From: Aurantiacibacter arachoides
GTDB lineage: Bacteria; Pseudomonadota; Alphaproteobacteria; Sphingomonadales; Sphingomonadaceae
Length of the DNA stretch: 64,000 nt
Assembly: GCF_009827335.1 (NCBI RefSeq)
Contig: NZ_WTYH01000001.1
Coordinates: 2,579,501 to 2,643,500 of the forward strand
Direction: 5' to 3'
Shown: positions 54,195-63,048 of the stretch, one piece after another
How the letters are laid out: each line of letters begins with the position of its first letter
Position numbering within the stretch: the first letter of the stretch is position 1
The notes under the pieces: model-generated
What the model was told of the DNA's origin: nothing
Databases searched by the model: none
Seen by the model: only the letters and a program-made list of their open reading frames with translations
Translations under genes and position numbers: made by a program

Positions 54195-56456
54195 TCAGCC
54201 GACGACCCCTGCGGTGGCGAGCACCGCCAGCGTAAGGATATCGGGCGCCGTCGCGGTCATCGGGGCGATCTGCACCGGCTTTTCCGATCCGATCATTATC
54301 GGCCCGATGGTGGTATCTCCCGACAGTTCGCGCAGCAGCTTGGCCGAAACGTTGGCGCTTTGCAGGCCGGGGAAAATCAGCACGTTGGCCGGCCCCGACA
54401 AACGGCTGAAGGGATAGAGCGCCATCACCTTTTCGTTCAGCGCCGCGTCGGGCGCCATTTCACCCTCGTATTCGAAATCGGGCTGCTGCGCATCCAGGAT
54501 CGCCACCGCGTCGCGTATGTTGCCCAGCCACTGGCCGGGCGGATTGCCGAAGGTGGAATAGGACAGGAAGGCGACGCGCGGTTCGTGCCCCATGCGCCGT
54601 GCCACCGCAGCGGTCTCGGTGGCGATGTGGGCCAGCTGCTCTGCCGTGGGCCGTTCGTTGATCGTCGTGTCGGCGAGGAAGGTGGTGTGATTCTTGCCGA
54701 TCACCATGTGCACGCCGAACGGCGTCGCGTCGGGCTTGGCATCCAGCACGCGGCCAATCTCCCGCGCGGACTGGGCAAAGGTGCGGGTCAGGCCGGTAAT
54801 CAGCGCATCGCCCTCCCCGATCGCCACCAGCAGAGAGGCGAATACGTTGCGTTCCTGGTTGACCATGCGACGCACGTCTCGCTCGGTATAACCGCGCCGC
54901 TGCAGGCGGGTATAGAGATAGGCGACCATCTCCTCGATCCGCTCGTAGGAGACCGAATTGGCGATCGTGAAGCTTTCCGGATCGTCGACGGCGAGCTCCT
55001 TCAGCTTTTCCATCACCTTTTCCGTGCGCCCGACGAGGATGGGCGTGCCGTAGCCGAAATCGCGGAACTGGATCGCCGCCCGCAGCGCGACCTCTTCCTC
55101 GGCCTCGGCGAAGACCATGCGCTTGGGGTTGGCCTTGGCGTCCTCGTAGACACGGGTGAGCGCCGAGGTGGTGGGGTTGAGCCGGCTGCGCAAACGCACC
55201 GCATAGGCCTCGAAATCCTCGATCGGATCCTGCGCCACGCCCGAATCCATCGCCGCCTTGGCAACCGCGCACGAAACCCGCTCCATCAGGCGCGGATCGA
55301 AGGGAGCGGGAATGATGTATTCGCGGCCGAACTGGTGATTGACGCCGTAGGCCGCGGCTACTTCCTCGGGCACCCGCTCGCGCGCCAACTCGGCGATGGC
55401 GTGGGCGGCAGCGACCTTCATCTCCTCGTTGATCGCCGTCGCGCGCACGTCCAGCGCGCCGCGGAAGATGAACGGGAAGCCCAGCACGTTGTTGACCTGG
55501 TTGGGAAAATCGCTGCGGCCCGTGGCGATGATCGCATCGGGCCGAACGGCCTTGGCCTCGTCGGGCATGATCTCGGGCACAGGATTGGCCATGGCAAAGA
55601 TGATCGGCTGATCGGCCATCCCGGCGACCCATTCGGGCTTCAGCGCGCCCGCGGCAGACAGGCCGAGGAAGATGTCCGCGCCGACCAGTGCCTCTTCCAG
55701 GCTGCGCGCAGCCGTCGGCACGGCATGGGCGCTCTTCCATTGGTCCACGCCCTCCCGGCCCGGATAGATCGGGCCGGAGCGATCGCACACGATCACGTTC
55801 TCATGCGGGACGCCGACCGACTTTATCAGCGCAGTGCAGGCAAGCGCGGAGGCGCCCGCCCCGTTCACCACCATCCTTACCGTCTTGAGGTCGCGGCCCG
55901 TCAGGTAGCAGGCGTTGATCAGGCCCGCCGCGGCGATGATCGCGGTGCCGTGCTGGTCATCGTGCATGACCGGGATGTTCATGCGTTCGCGCAGCGCCTG
56001 TTCGATGATGAAGCATTCGGGCGCGGCGATGTCTTCCAGGTTGATGCCGCCGAACGTCGGCTCCATCAGCGCGACCGCCTCGATGAACTTGTCGGGATCC
56101 TCGGTATCGAGCTCGATGTCGATGCTGTCGACGTCGGCGAACCGCTTGAACAATACCGCCTTGCCTTCCATCACCGGCTTGGACGCCAGCGCGCCCAGGT
56201 TGCCGAGGCCGAGGATGGCCGTGCCGTTGGAAATGACCGCCACCAGGTTGGCCCGGGCGGTGTAGCGGGCGGCCAGCGCGGGATCGCGGGCGATCTCTTC
56301 CACGGGCACGGCAACCCCTGGCGAATAGGCCAGGCTGAGGTCGCGCTGCGTGGTCATCGGCTTCGACGCGATGATCTCGATCTTACCGGGCCGGATGGTC
56401 TCGTGGTAGAACAGCGCCTCGCGCGCGGTGAAGCTGTTGGTCTTTTCTTCGGCCAC
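54195..56456 (-). CDS. maeB: NADP-dependent malic enzyme with phosphotransacetylase-like domain
   Basis: The 753-residue enzyme oxidatively decarboxylates malate to pyruvate. The malic-enzyme half (1-430) contains [14 protein letters not shown] [15 protein letters not shown], the nucleotide-binding [13 protein letters not shown] and [12 protein letters not shown]. The second half (about 440-753) is the phosphotransacetylase-like domain ([33 protein letters not shown]) used for regulation. The start is GTG at 56456, with AGGAGAGG eight bases before it, in preference to an upstream ATG. It diverges from mutS. Confidence 0.95.
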   Translation of the reverse strand: MAEEKTNSFTAREALFYHETIRPGKIEIIASKPMTTQRDLSLAYSPGVAVPVEEIARDPALAARYTARANLVAVISNGTAILGLGNLGALASKPVMEGKAVLFKRFADVDSIDIELDTEDPDKFIEAVALMEPTFGGINLEDIAAPECFIIEQALRERMNIPVMHDDQHGTAIIAAAGLINACYLTGRDLKTVRMVVNGAGASALACTALIKSVGVPHENVIVCDRSGPIYPGREGVDQWKSAHAVPTAARSLEEALVGADIFLGLSAAGALKPEWVAGMADQPIIFAMANPVPEIMPDEAKAVRPDAIIATGRSDFPNQVNNVLGFPFIFRGALDVRATAINEEMKVAAAHAIAELARERVPEEVAAAYGVNHQFGREYIIPAPFDPRLMERVSCAVAKAAMDSGVAQDPIEDFEAYAVRLRSRLNPTTSALTRVYEDAKANPKRMVFAEAEEEVALRAAIQFRDFGYGTPILVGRTEKVMEKLKELAVDDPESFTIANSVSYERIEEMVAYLYTRLQRRGYTERDVRRMVNQERNVFASLLVAIGEGDALITGLTRTFAQSAREIGRVLDAKPDATPFGVHMVIGKNHTTFLADTTINERPTAEQLAHIATETAAVARRMGHEPRVAFLSYSTFGNPPGQWLGNIRDAVAILDAQQPDFEYEGEMAPDAALNEKVMALYPFSRLSGPANVLIFPGLQSANVSAKLLRELSGDTTIGPIMIGSEKPVQIAPMTATAPDILTLAVLATAGVVG

Positions 56457-56616
56457 TGCGGCGCCTCTCCTCGTGTCGCGGCTTCTGTCGCGGCCAGCCA
56501 TAGAGCGGGTTTGCGCCAGAGGATAGGGGCGGGGGCACATAGGGGCAGCAGGGGATAGGCCCGTGCACCGCCCTTCCCGAATCGCACCGCCAGCCGCTAG
56601 GCATGATGCCCAAGCG

Positions 56617-59232
56617 ATGACAGCCTCTCCCACCCCGATGATGCAGCAGTATCTGGGCCTCAAGGCCGAGGCCGGGGATTGCCTGCTGTTCTACCGCATG
56701 GGCGATTTCTTCGAACTGTTCTTCGACGATGCGCGGACCGCGGCGCAAGTGCTGGATATCGCGCTGACCGCTCGCGGCGAGCACGGCGGCACGCCGGTGC
56801 CGATGTGCGGGGTGCCGGTGCACGCGGCGGAAGGCTATCTCGCGCGGCTGATCAAGGCCGGCTGCCGCGTCGCCATTGCCGAACAGGTGGAGACGCCGGA
56901 CGAGGCGCGCGAGCGGGCACGGCGCGAAGGCACGCCAAGCTCCAAGGCGCTGGTGCGGCGCGACATCGTGCGCTTTGTCACCGCCGGCACCCTGACCGAG
57001 GAGGCGCTGCTCGAACCGCGCCGCGCCAACATGCTCGCCGCCGTGTGCGAATTGCGCGGCACCCGCGGGGTGGCCGCGGTCGACATTTCCACCGGCACGA
57101 TGGTGCTGGAAGAGTGCGCGCCTGAGCGCATGGGCGCGGTGCTGGCGCGGATCGGCGCCACCGAATGCGTTGCACCCGAAGACTGGCCCGCCGCCCCGCC
57201 GGACGCCGTGCAGCGCCCGCGTGGCGATTTCGCCAGCGACGGCGGGGAGGCGCGGCTGAAGGCGGTCCACGGCGTGGCGACGCTCGACGGGTTCGGCCTG
57301 TTCACCCGCGCCATGCTGGCGGCGGCGGGCGGGCTTCTGGGCTATCTCGACCACGCGGGGCGTGGCACGCTGCCGCTGCTGCTGCCCCCGGTGGCGCGGC
57401 GTTCGGGGGAACACTTGGCGATGGACGAGGCGACGCGCGCCAGCCTCGAGATCCTCGCCAGCCAGCAGGGCGGGCGCGCCGGATCGCTGGTCGCCGCAAT
57501 CGACCGCTGCGTGACGGGCGCGGGCGCGCGACTGCTGGCAGACGACCTTTCCGCCCCGCTGGTGGACCGTGCCGCCATCGAGGCGCGGCTGGCGCTGGTC
57601 GGCTGGCTGCACCGCGATCCGCTGCTGCGCGCGGACCTGCGCACGCTGCTGCGCGCCCTCCCCGACATTGGCCGCGCGCTCGGGCGGTTGGTGGCCGGGC
57701 GTGGCTCTCCGCGCGATCTGGGGCAAGTGCGCGACGGCCTGCTCGAAGCACGGCGGGTGCATGACTTGCTGAAGGGCAGGCCCGACACCCCCGCCCTGCT
57801 CGGCGCGCTGCTGCCTGCGCTGACAGGTCATGCCGAGCTGACGGACCTGCTGGCCCGCGCCCTCGTCCCATCGCCGCCGACCGAACGCCAGTCGGGCGGC
57901 TACATCGCGGCGGGTTACGATCACGCGCTCGACGAACTGCGCGAGGTTTCGGGCAACGCCCGGCGCGCCATCGCGGCGATGGAAGCGCGCTATCGCGCCG
58001 AGACCGACACGCCCGCGCTGAAGATCCGCCACAACGGCGTACTCGGCTACTTCATAGAGGTGCCGGCCAAGCACGCCGACAAGCTGATGGCCGCCGACAG
58101 CGGCTTCACCCACCGCCAGACCATGGCGAACGCGGTGCGGTTCAACTCGCTTACCCTGCACGACGAGGCCAGCCGCATCGCCGAGGCCGGCGGACACGCG
58201 CAGGCGGCGGAGGAGGCGCATTTCGAGGATCTGGTGGAGCGGGTCGCGGCGCGCCGCCACGCCATCGCCGCGACCGCCGCCGCACTGGCCCGGCTGGATG
58301 TGGCGGCAGGCCAGGCCGAGCGCGCGAGCGAGGGCGAATGGTGCCGCCCCGTGATCGAGGATGACCCGGTGCTGGCCATCGAGGCGGGGCGGCATCCGGT
58401 GGTGGAGGCGGCGCTGGCAAAGGGCGGCGAGCGCTTCGTCGCCAACGATTGCGCACTCTCACCCGACGATCGCCTGTGGCTGGTGGGCGGGCCGAACATG
58501 GGCGGCAAGAGCACCTTCCTGCGCCAGAACGCGCTGATCGTGCTGCTGGCGCAGGCCGGTGGCTTCGTGCCCGCCAGGTCGGCGCGCATCGGCCTGGTCG
58601 ACCATCTGTTCAGCCGCGTCGGCGCGTCGGACAACCTTGCGCGCGGGCGCTCCACCTTCATGGTGGAGATGGTGGAAACCGCCGCGATCCTCAGCCAGGC
58701 CGGGCCGCGCAGCTTCGTGATCCTGGACGAGGTCGGCCGCGGCACGTCCACCTACGATGGGCTGGCGCTGGCCTGGGCGGTGGCCGAGGCGATTCACGAG
58801 ACCAACCGCTGCCGCTGCCTGTTCGCGACGCATTACCACGAGATGGCGCGACTGGCGGAGACCTGCGAAGCCCTCAGCCTGCATCACGTCCGCGCACGGG
58901 AGTGGAAAGGCGATCTCGTGCTGCTGCACGAGGTCAGCGAGGGCGCGGCGGATCGCAGCTACGGCCTGGCCGTGGCCAAGCTGGCCGGCGTGCCCGATCC
59001 GGTGGTCAAGCGCGCGCGCGCCGTGCTGGGCAAGCTTGAGAAGGGCCGCGCCGAGACAGGTGGGATTGCGGCGGGGCTGGGCGACCTGCCGCTATTCGCC
59101 GCCGCGTTCGAGGCACAGGAAGCGCAATGCGATACCCTGCGAGACATGCTGGCCGGGGTGGACGTCGATGCGCTCAGCCCGCGCGAGGCGCTCGATGTGC
59201 TGTATCGCCTCAAGCGCGAGGCATCCGATTGA
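56617..59232 (+). CDS. mutS: DNA mismatch repair protein MutS
   Basis: The 871-residue clamp recognises mismatches. The mismatch-reading Phe-x-Glu is in GDFFELFFDD (F31-F32-E33). The clamp and lever domains occupy the middle. The ATPase has Walker A GPNMGGKSTF near 625, Walker B FVILDEVGRGTSTYDG and the His switch FATHYHEMARL. The C-terminal dimerisation segment is present. I use the ATG of MTASPTPMMQQY at 56617; an upstream GTG adds 18 residues not shared by the family. Confidence 0.98.
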   Translation: MTASPTPMMQQYLGLKAEAGDCLLFYRMGDFFELFFDDARTAAQVLDIALTARGEHGGTPVPMCGVPVHAAEGYLARLIKAGCRVAIAEQVETPDEARERARREGTPSSKALVRRDIVRFVTAGTLTEEALLEPRRANMLAAVCELRGTRGVAAVDISTGTMVLEECAPERMGAVLARIGATECVAPEDWPAAPPDAVQRPRGDFASDGGEARLKAVHGVATLDGFGLFTRAMLAAAGGLLGYLDHAGRGTLPLLLPPVARRSGEHLAMDEATRASLEILASQQGGRAGSLVAAIDRCVTGAGARLLADDLSAPLVDRAAIEARLALVGWLHRDPLLRADLRTLLRALPDIGRALGRLVAGRGSPRDLGQVRDGLLEARRVHDLLKGRPDTPALLGALLPALTGHAELTDLLARALVPSPPTERQSGGYIAAGYDHALDELREVSGNARRAIAAMEARYRAETDTPALKIRHNGVLGYFIEVPAKHADKLMAADSGFTHRQTMANAVRFNSLTLHDEASRIAEAGGHAQAAEEAHFEDLVERVAARRHAIAATAAALARLDVAAGQAERASEGEWCRPVIEDDPVLAIEAGRHPVVEAALAKGGERFVANDCALSPDDRLWLVGGPNMGGKSTFLRQNALIVLLAQAGGFVPARSARIGLVDHLFSRVGASDNLARGRSTFMVEMVETAAILSQAGPRSFVILDEVGRGTSTYDGLALAWAVAEAIHETNRCRCLFATHYHEMARLAETCEALSLHHVRAREWKGDLVLLHEVSEGAADRSYGLAVAKLAGVPDPVVKRARAVLGKLEKGRAETGGIAAGLGDLPLFAAAFEAQEAQCDTLRDMLAGVDVDALSPREALDVLYRLKREASD

Positions 59233-59287
59233 TCTTTGTTGCGGCACGGCCGGTTGCGCCGCCACCCATGGCCGCTAGTCTGGCGCG

Positions 59288-59704
59288 ATGGCCCAGAATG
59301 ACCCTCCCAGCGACGACGCCGAGAAAAACACCAAGTGGGCCGAAAACCGCACCGATTGGGCGGAGGACCGCACGATCATGGCGCTCGAACGCACGTTTGC
59401 AGGCTGGATGCGCACGGCCTTTGCCGCCATCGCCATTGCCATCGGCTTTCGCGCGCTGTTCGGCGAGTTCGATCCGCCATGGATCGCCAAGGCCATAGCC
59501 AGCATGTTTTTGCTGCTCGCGGTCGTCTTCGCGCTCGGGGCCGAACGGCGCGCGTGCAAGGCGTTCTCGCGCCTGTCCTCACACGCGGTCGATTCGCCCA
59601 AGATGCCCAACATCAAGCTGATAAGCTATTCGGTCGCGGCGGGCTCGCTGGCTCTGCTCGTCGCCTTCTGGGTGCTAAGCGACGGGCAGGCCGGCGGGGT
59701 CTGA
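59288..59704 (+). CDS. DUF202 membrane protein
   Basis: The 138-residue protein has a charged N-terminus (NTKWAENRTDWAEDRT). The DUF202 signature DRTIMALERTFAGWMRTA follows, then three hydrophobic segments (about 42-58, 65-85 and 115-133). The YidH-like family is of unknown function. It converges with the acidic protein gene, with seven bases between stops. Confidence 0.9.
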   Translation: MAQNDPPSDDAEKNTKWAENRTDWAEDRTIMALERTFAGWMRTAFAAIAIAIGFRALFGEFDPPWIAKAIASMFLLLAVVFALGAERRACKAFSRLSSHAVDSPKMPNIKLISYSVAAGSLALLVAFWVLSDGQAGGV

Positions 59705-59711
59705 TAACGGC

Positions 59712-60068
59712 TCACTCGCCGTCGGAGGGCAGGTCCTTGTCGAGCTTGTTGGCCTTGCCGTACTTGCCCTCGTTGTCGTCCATGTTGGGCTCGCCCTCGT
59801 AGGCGCCCATGTCGATCCGGCCAGAGCTTTCCATGTCGCGCATATGATCGACGAGGTCCTGCGTGGAATCGCCCATCACCTCGGAGTTGTTAGGGCCTTT
59901 CTCGCTCTCGGTCGGGCTGCCGAGCACGGCGGTGTTGCGCGCTTCTTCGGCTACCTGCTGGGCCTGGCTGCGATGATCGTCCTGCTCGTCGTTATGCGTT
60001 TCGGGCGCGAGATCGGCCTGGCGCTCTTCCTGGCTTTTCGGGGTATCGCTGTGCTTGGTATCGGTCAT
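59712..60068 (-). CDS. small hydrophilic stress-like protein
   Basis: The 118-residue protein is rich in Asp, Glu, Lys, Asn and Gln, with no Cys, Trp or Phe. It starts MTDTKHSDTPKSQEERQ and includes MGDSTQDLVDHMRDMESSGRIDMGAYEGEP. The character is that of an unfolded, stress-associated protein; I know no firm family. AAAGGAGTTCACG gives a very strong Shine-Dalgarno for the ATG at 60068. The longer in-frame start is rejected because it is basic and out of character. Confidence 0.8.
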   Translation of the reverse strand: MTDTKHSDTPKSQEERQADLAPETHNDEQDDHRSQAQQVAEEARNTAVLGSPTESEKGPNNSEVMGDSTQDLVDHMRDMESSGRIDMGAYEGEPNMDDNEGKYGKANKLDKDLPSDGE

Positions 60069-60121
60069 CGTGAACTCCTTTGCCCTGTCAACGGCGGGTG
60101 CGGGAGTCGCGTTCCCGCGCT

Positions 60122-60715
60122 TCAGCGATCGGCGCCCCTGCTCGCTCCGGGGCGCCACAATACGTCGCCCTTGCCGCCATCGTTGACCGCGCGGCACAGC
60201 ACGAACAGGTAGTCCGACAACCTGTTGACGAAGGCCAGCGCCGCCGGATTGACCGGCTCCTCGGCGGCAAGCGCCGTCATCACGCGCTCGGCCCGGCGTG
60301 CTGCCGTGCGGGCAAGGTGCAGGCGCACTGCCGCCTCGCTGCCGCCGGGCAGGATGAAGCTGGTCAGCGGCTGAAGCCCGTCGTTCACGGCGTCGATCCG
60401 CCCCTCGATCCAGTCCACTTGCGCGGGCACGATCCGCAGCACCATGTCGGATGGTGCAAAGTCGTCTCCCCCCACGCTGCCAAGGGGCGTCGCGAGGTCG
60501 GCGCCGAGATCGAACAGATCGTTCTGCAACCGCACAACGTCATCGCGCCAGCTGCCGTCCAGCGCCAGCACCGCGAAACCGAGCGCCGCGTTCGCCTCGT
60601 CCACCGCGCCGACCGCCTCCATGCGCGCCGCGTGCTTGGGCAGGCGCGACCCGTCGACGAGGCCCGTGGTGCCGTCGTCCCCGGTGCGGGTGTAGATCTT
60701 GTTCAGTTTAACCAT
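60122..60715 (-). CDS. PduO-type cob(I)alamin adenosyltransferase
   Basis: The 197-residue protein matches the PduO/MMAB family, which makes adenosylcobalamin from cob(I)alamin and ATP. The ATP-binding N-terminus is KIYTRTGDDGTTGLVDGSRL. Later blocks are VGAVDEANAALGFA, QNDLFDLGADLATP, FILPGGSEAAVRLHLARTAARRAER and FVNRLSDYLFVLCRAVN. Length is normal. It is the third gene of a leftward run with gluQRS and the twin-helix protein. Confidence 0.95.
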   Translation of the reverse strand: MVKLNKIYTRTGDDGTTGLVDGSRLPKHAARMEAVGAVDEANAALGFAVLALDGSWRDDVVRLQNDLFDLGADLATPLGSVGGDDFAPSDMVLRIVPAQVDWIEGRIDAVNDGLQPLTSFILPGGSEAAVRLHLARTAARRAERVMTALAAEEPVNPAALAFVNRLSDYLFVLCRAVNDGGKGDVLWRPGASRGADR

Positions 60716-60768
60716 TTTGCCTTTTGCCCCCGCCTCCGCGAGGGCATCCTCGCTAGGCGCCCCTCAAT

Positions 60769-60996
60769 TCAACTGTTCATCGCCAACAGCACCGCCACAA
60801 CCAGAATCGCCGCCGCCTGGTACTTGATGCGTGCGAACATCGCCTTGTTCTGGCGCATCTGCAGTTCTTCCATGTTCGCCCCGCCGCCTTCGAGATCGAT
60901 CTTGGTGGTTTGCAGGAAAGCAATGATGCCGCGCACCAGCGAGACGATGACCATGATGGCGAGCAGCGCGATGACAATGGCGAGGAGGGTGTTCAT
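60769..60996 (-). CDS. twin transmembrane helix small protein (HIG1-like)
   Basis: The 75-residue protein has two membrane helices (about 3-25 and 55-73) with a short loop. Between them lies the HIG1-type motif NMEELQMRQNKAMFARIKYQ. The family is common in alphaproteobacteria and resembles mitochondrial respiratory-complex assembly factors; function here is inferred only. Its start overlaps the gluQRS stop by four bases. Confidence 0.9.
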   Translation of the reverse strand: MNTLLAIVIALLAIMVIVSLVRGIIAFLQTTKIDLEGGGANMEELQMRQNKAMFARIKYQAAAILVVAVLLAMNS

Positions 60997-61838
60997 GCCA
61001 CCCCATTTAGGGATTGCGACAGGCGTAATCCAGACGGCATTTCGCCCATGCGCAGACGATCGGCCAGGGCCCGTCCGTCCTCGCCCGCCTCACGCCGGTC
61101 GGCAAGGGATGGAGAACCGCGCCGCTTCGCCAGCTTCTGCCCACCTTCATCGATCAACAGGTCGTGGTGGTGCCAGCCTGGAACCGGCAGCCCGAGCAGG
61201 TCCTGCACCAGGCGATGGACGTGGCTGGCGGCAAACAGGTCCATGCCCCGCGTCACCAGCGTGACGCCGTCGGCGGCGTCGTCCAGCGTGGCGGCCAGGT
61301 GATAGCTGGCAGGCGCATCCTTGCGTTTGAGGACCACGTCACCGAACTGGCGCGGATCGACCGCGATCGCCCCTGCGCGCTCGTCCTTCCAGACCAGCGG
61401 CCCCGTCTGTGCCATGGCGGCCGCGATATCGAGCCGCCAGGCCGGGGGACGTGAGGGATCGTGCGCCGCGTCGCGGCAGGTGCCGGGATAGATTGCGCCA
61501 TCCGCTCCCATGCGCGGTGGCAGCGCCTCTATCTCGGCGCGGGTACAGGTGCAGGGATAGAGCAGTCCCATGGCGGCGAGTTGCCCAGCCGCCGCCTCGT
61601 AGCTTTCCAGCCGGGTGGATTGCGCGGGCACCTCTTCCCATTCCAGACCCAGCCATTCCAGATCGCGGCGGAATTCACCCGCCAGTTCGGGGCGGGAGCG
61701 GGCGCCGTCGATATCCTCGATCCGCAACAGGAACCGGCCCCCCGCCGCCCGCGCCAGATCGTGCGCAACAATCGCGCTGTAGGCATGACCCAGGTGCAGC
61801 GGGCCGTTGGGGCTGGGGGCGAAGCGGGTGACGATCAT
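60993..61838 (-). CDS. gluQ: glutamyl-Q tRNA(Asp) synthetase
   Basis: The 281-residue truncated synthetase relative attaches glutamate to queuosine of tRNA-Asp. It has the HIGH-type PSPNGPLHLGHAYS and the KMSKS-like KLAKR. Zinc-type cysteines lie in YPCTCTRAEI and YPGTCR. It lacks the anticodon-binding domains of GltX, which separates it from true glutamyl-tRNA synthetase. It overlaps the next gene by ATGA. Confidence 0.94.
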   Translation of the reverse strand: MIVTRFAPSPNGPLHLGHAYSAIVAHDLARAAGGRFLLRIEDIDGARSRPELAGEFRRDLEWLGLEWEEVPAQSTRLESYEAAAGQLAAMGLLYPCTCTRAEIEALPPRMGADGAIYPGTCRDAAHDPSRPPAWRLDIAAAMAQTGPLVWKDERAGAIAVDPRQFGDVVLKRKDAPASYHLAATLDDAADGVTLVTRGMDLFAASHVHRLVQDLLGLPVPGWHHHDLLIDEGGQKLAKRRGSPSLADRREAGEDGRALADRLRMGEMPSGLRLSQSLNGVA

Positions 61839-61951
61839 GACAGAGCCTCCTCATGCCCCGTGGATAGGTCTGTGGAAAGGCTGTCTGTAACCGGGTTGAC
61901 GCAAGCGCACGTCATGGCATTCTCACCATCAATCGAAAGGGGTGCCACGAC

Positions 61952-62560
61952 GTGTTCAAGGCCGATCTGATCGAAAGGATCGCGGTGTTCCGCAGCGCTG
62001 ACGGCGATCCGCTGCGCGCGCTGGAAAGCTGCCCGGCGCTGGTGCTGAACGCCGACTACACGCCGCTGTCCTACTATCCGCTCAGCCTGTGGCCGTGGCA
62101 GACCGCGATCAAGGCGGTGTTCCTGGAACGGGTGGACATCGTGGCGAGCTACGACCGGGCGGTGCATTCGCAATCGCTCGACATGCAGGTGCCCAGCGTC
62201 ATCGCGCTTCGCCAGTATGTGAAGCCCAGCCAGTTTCCCGCCTTTACCCGCTTCAACCTGTTCCTGCGCGACCGGTTCGCTTGCCAGTATTGCGGCTCCA
62301 CCCGCGAACTCACCTACGATCACGTCCTGCCCCGCCGACTGGGCGGCAAGACGAGCTGGGAGAACATTGCCACCGCCTGCGCCCCGTGCAACATGAAGAA
62401 AGGCGGCCGCACGCCGAAGCAGGCCGGGATGCGTCTGCAGTACGAGCCGATCCGCCCGACCAGCTGGCAGCTGCAACAGCAGGGCCGCAGCTTTCCGCCC
62501 GGCTACCTGCACGAAACCTGGCGTGACTGGCTCTATTGGGACATCGAGCTGGAGCAGTAG
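61952..62560 (+). CDS. HNH endonuclease family protein
   Basis: The 202-residue protein has an N-terminal region starting FKADLIERIAVFRSADGD. The HNH domain follows: CQYCGS (zinc Cys pair), YDHVLPRRLGGKTSWENIATACAPCNMKKG (catalytic His and Asn plus the second Cys pair). This solitary HNH type is widespread in alphaproteobacteria as a housekeeping gene of unknown target. The start is GTG at 61952. The stop lies six bases before the AT-richer lipoprotein gene. Confidence 0.9.
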   Translation: MFKADLIERIAVFRSADGDPLRALESCPALVLNADYTPLSYYPLSLWPWQTAIKAVFLERVDIVASYDRAVHSQSLDMQVPSVIALRQYVKPSQFPAFTRFNLFLRDRFACQYCGSTRELTYDHVLPRRLGGKTSWENIATACAPCNMKKGGRTPKQAGMRLQYEPIRPTSWQLQQQGRSFPPGYLHETWRDWLYWDIELEQ

Positions 62561-62566
62561 TTAGAG

Positions 62567-63046
62567 ATGACACAGAGATTTCTATACAAGGTGATAACTA
62601 TCGCAATCGTGTCCAGCTTGATGGCATGCGGACAAAACTCTAATGATTATGGCGGCAGCAGCGGCGCAGAGGAGGACTTTCTCATGCCGACCGAGGCCGA
62701 ATTGCAAGCCGAAGAGCTCAGTCCGAACCAACTTACAAACATCTGCAAGGCAGGCATGTCGGCAGCGACGGGCGCTGGTATTAACTCTATGCGCACCGAC
62801 ACGGATCAGGCTGATATGGTAAGGATTTCGTACGTGCGTGATGACGGTAGACCATTCGCGTACGATTGCAGATTAGAAGGGCACGTCGTTCGAACAAGAA
62901 TGATTGACGAAGCTGGGCCCGGCACTGGGCCGGGGAATTGGTCAGGGAATGGATCAAAAGCAACGTACCGCCTTGAGAATGCCGATGTGACGATCGACAC
63001 TGTTTTCATTGACGGGTCAGTAGATAGTGAGACGTTTCGCTTCTGA
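62567..63046 (+). CDS. AT-richer hypothetical lipoprotein
   Basis: The 159-residue product has a lipoprotein signal (LMAC, Cys near 21), an acidic tether (SSGAEEDFLMPTEAELQAEEL) and a small domain with two more Cys (ICKAG, AYDCR) that may pair. I recognise no family. Base composition is unlike its neighbours (27 of 60 G/C at 62581-62640), suggesting transfer. Its stop lies two bases from the converging kynU stop. Confidence 0.7.
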   Translation: MTQRFLYKVITIAIVSSLMACGQNSNDYGGSSGAEEDFLMPTEAELQAEELSPNQLTNICKAGMSAATGAGINSMRTDTDQADMVRISYVRDDGRPFAYDCRLEGHVVRTRMIDEAGPGTGPGNWSGNGSKATYRLENADVTIDTVFIDGSVDSETFRF

Positions 63047-63048
63047 AT

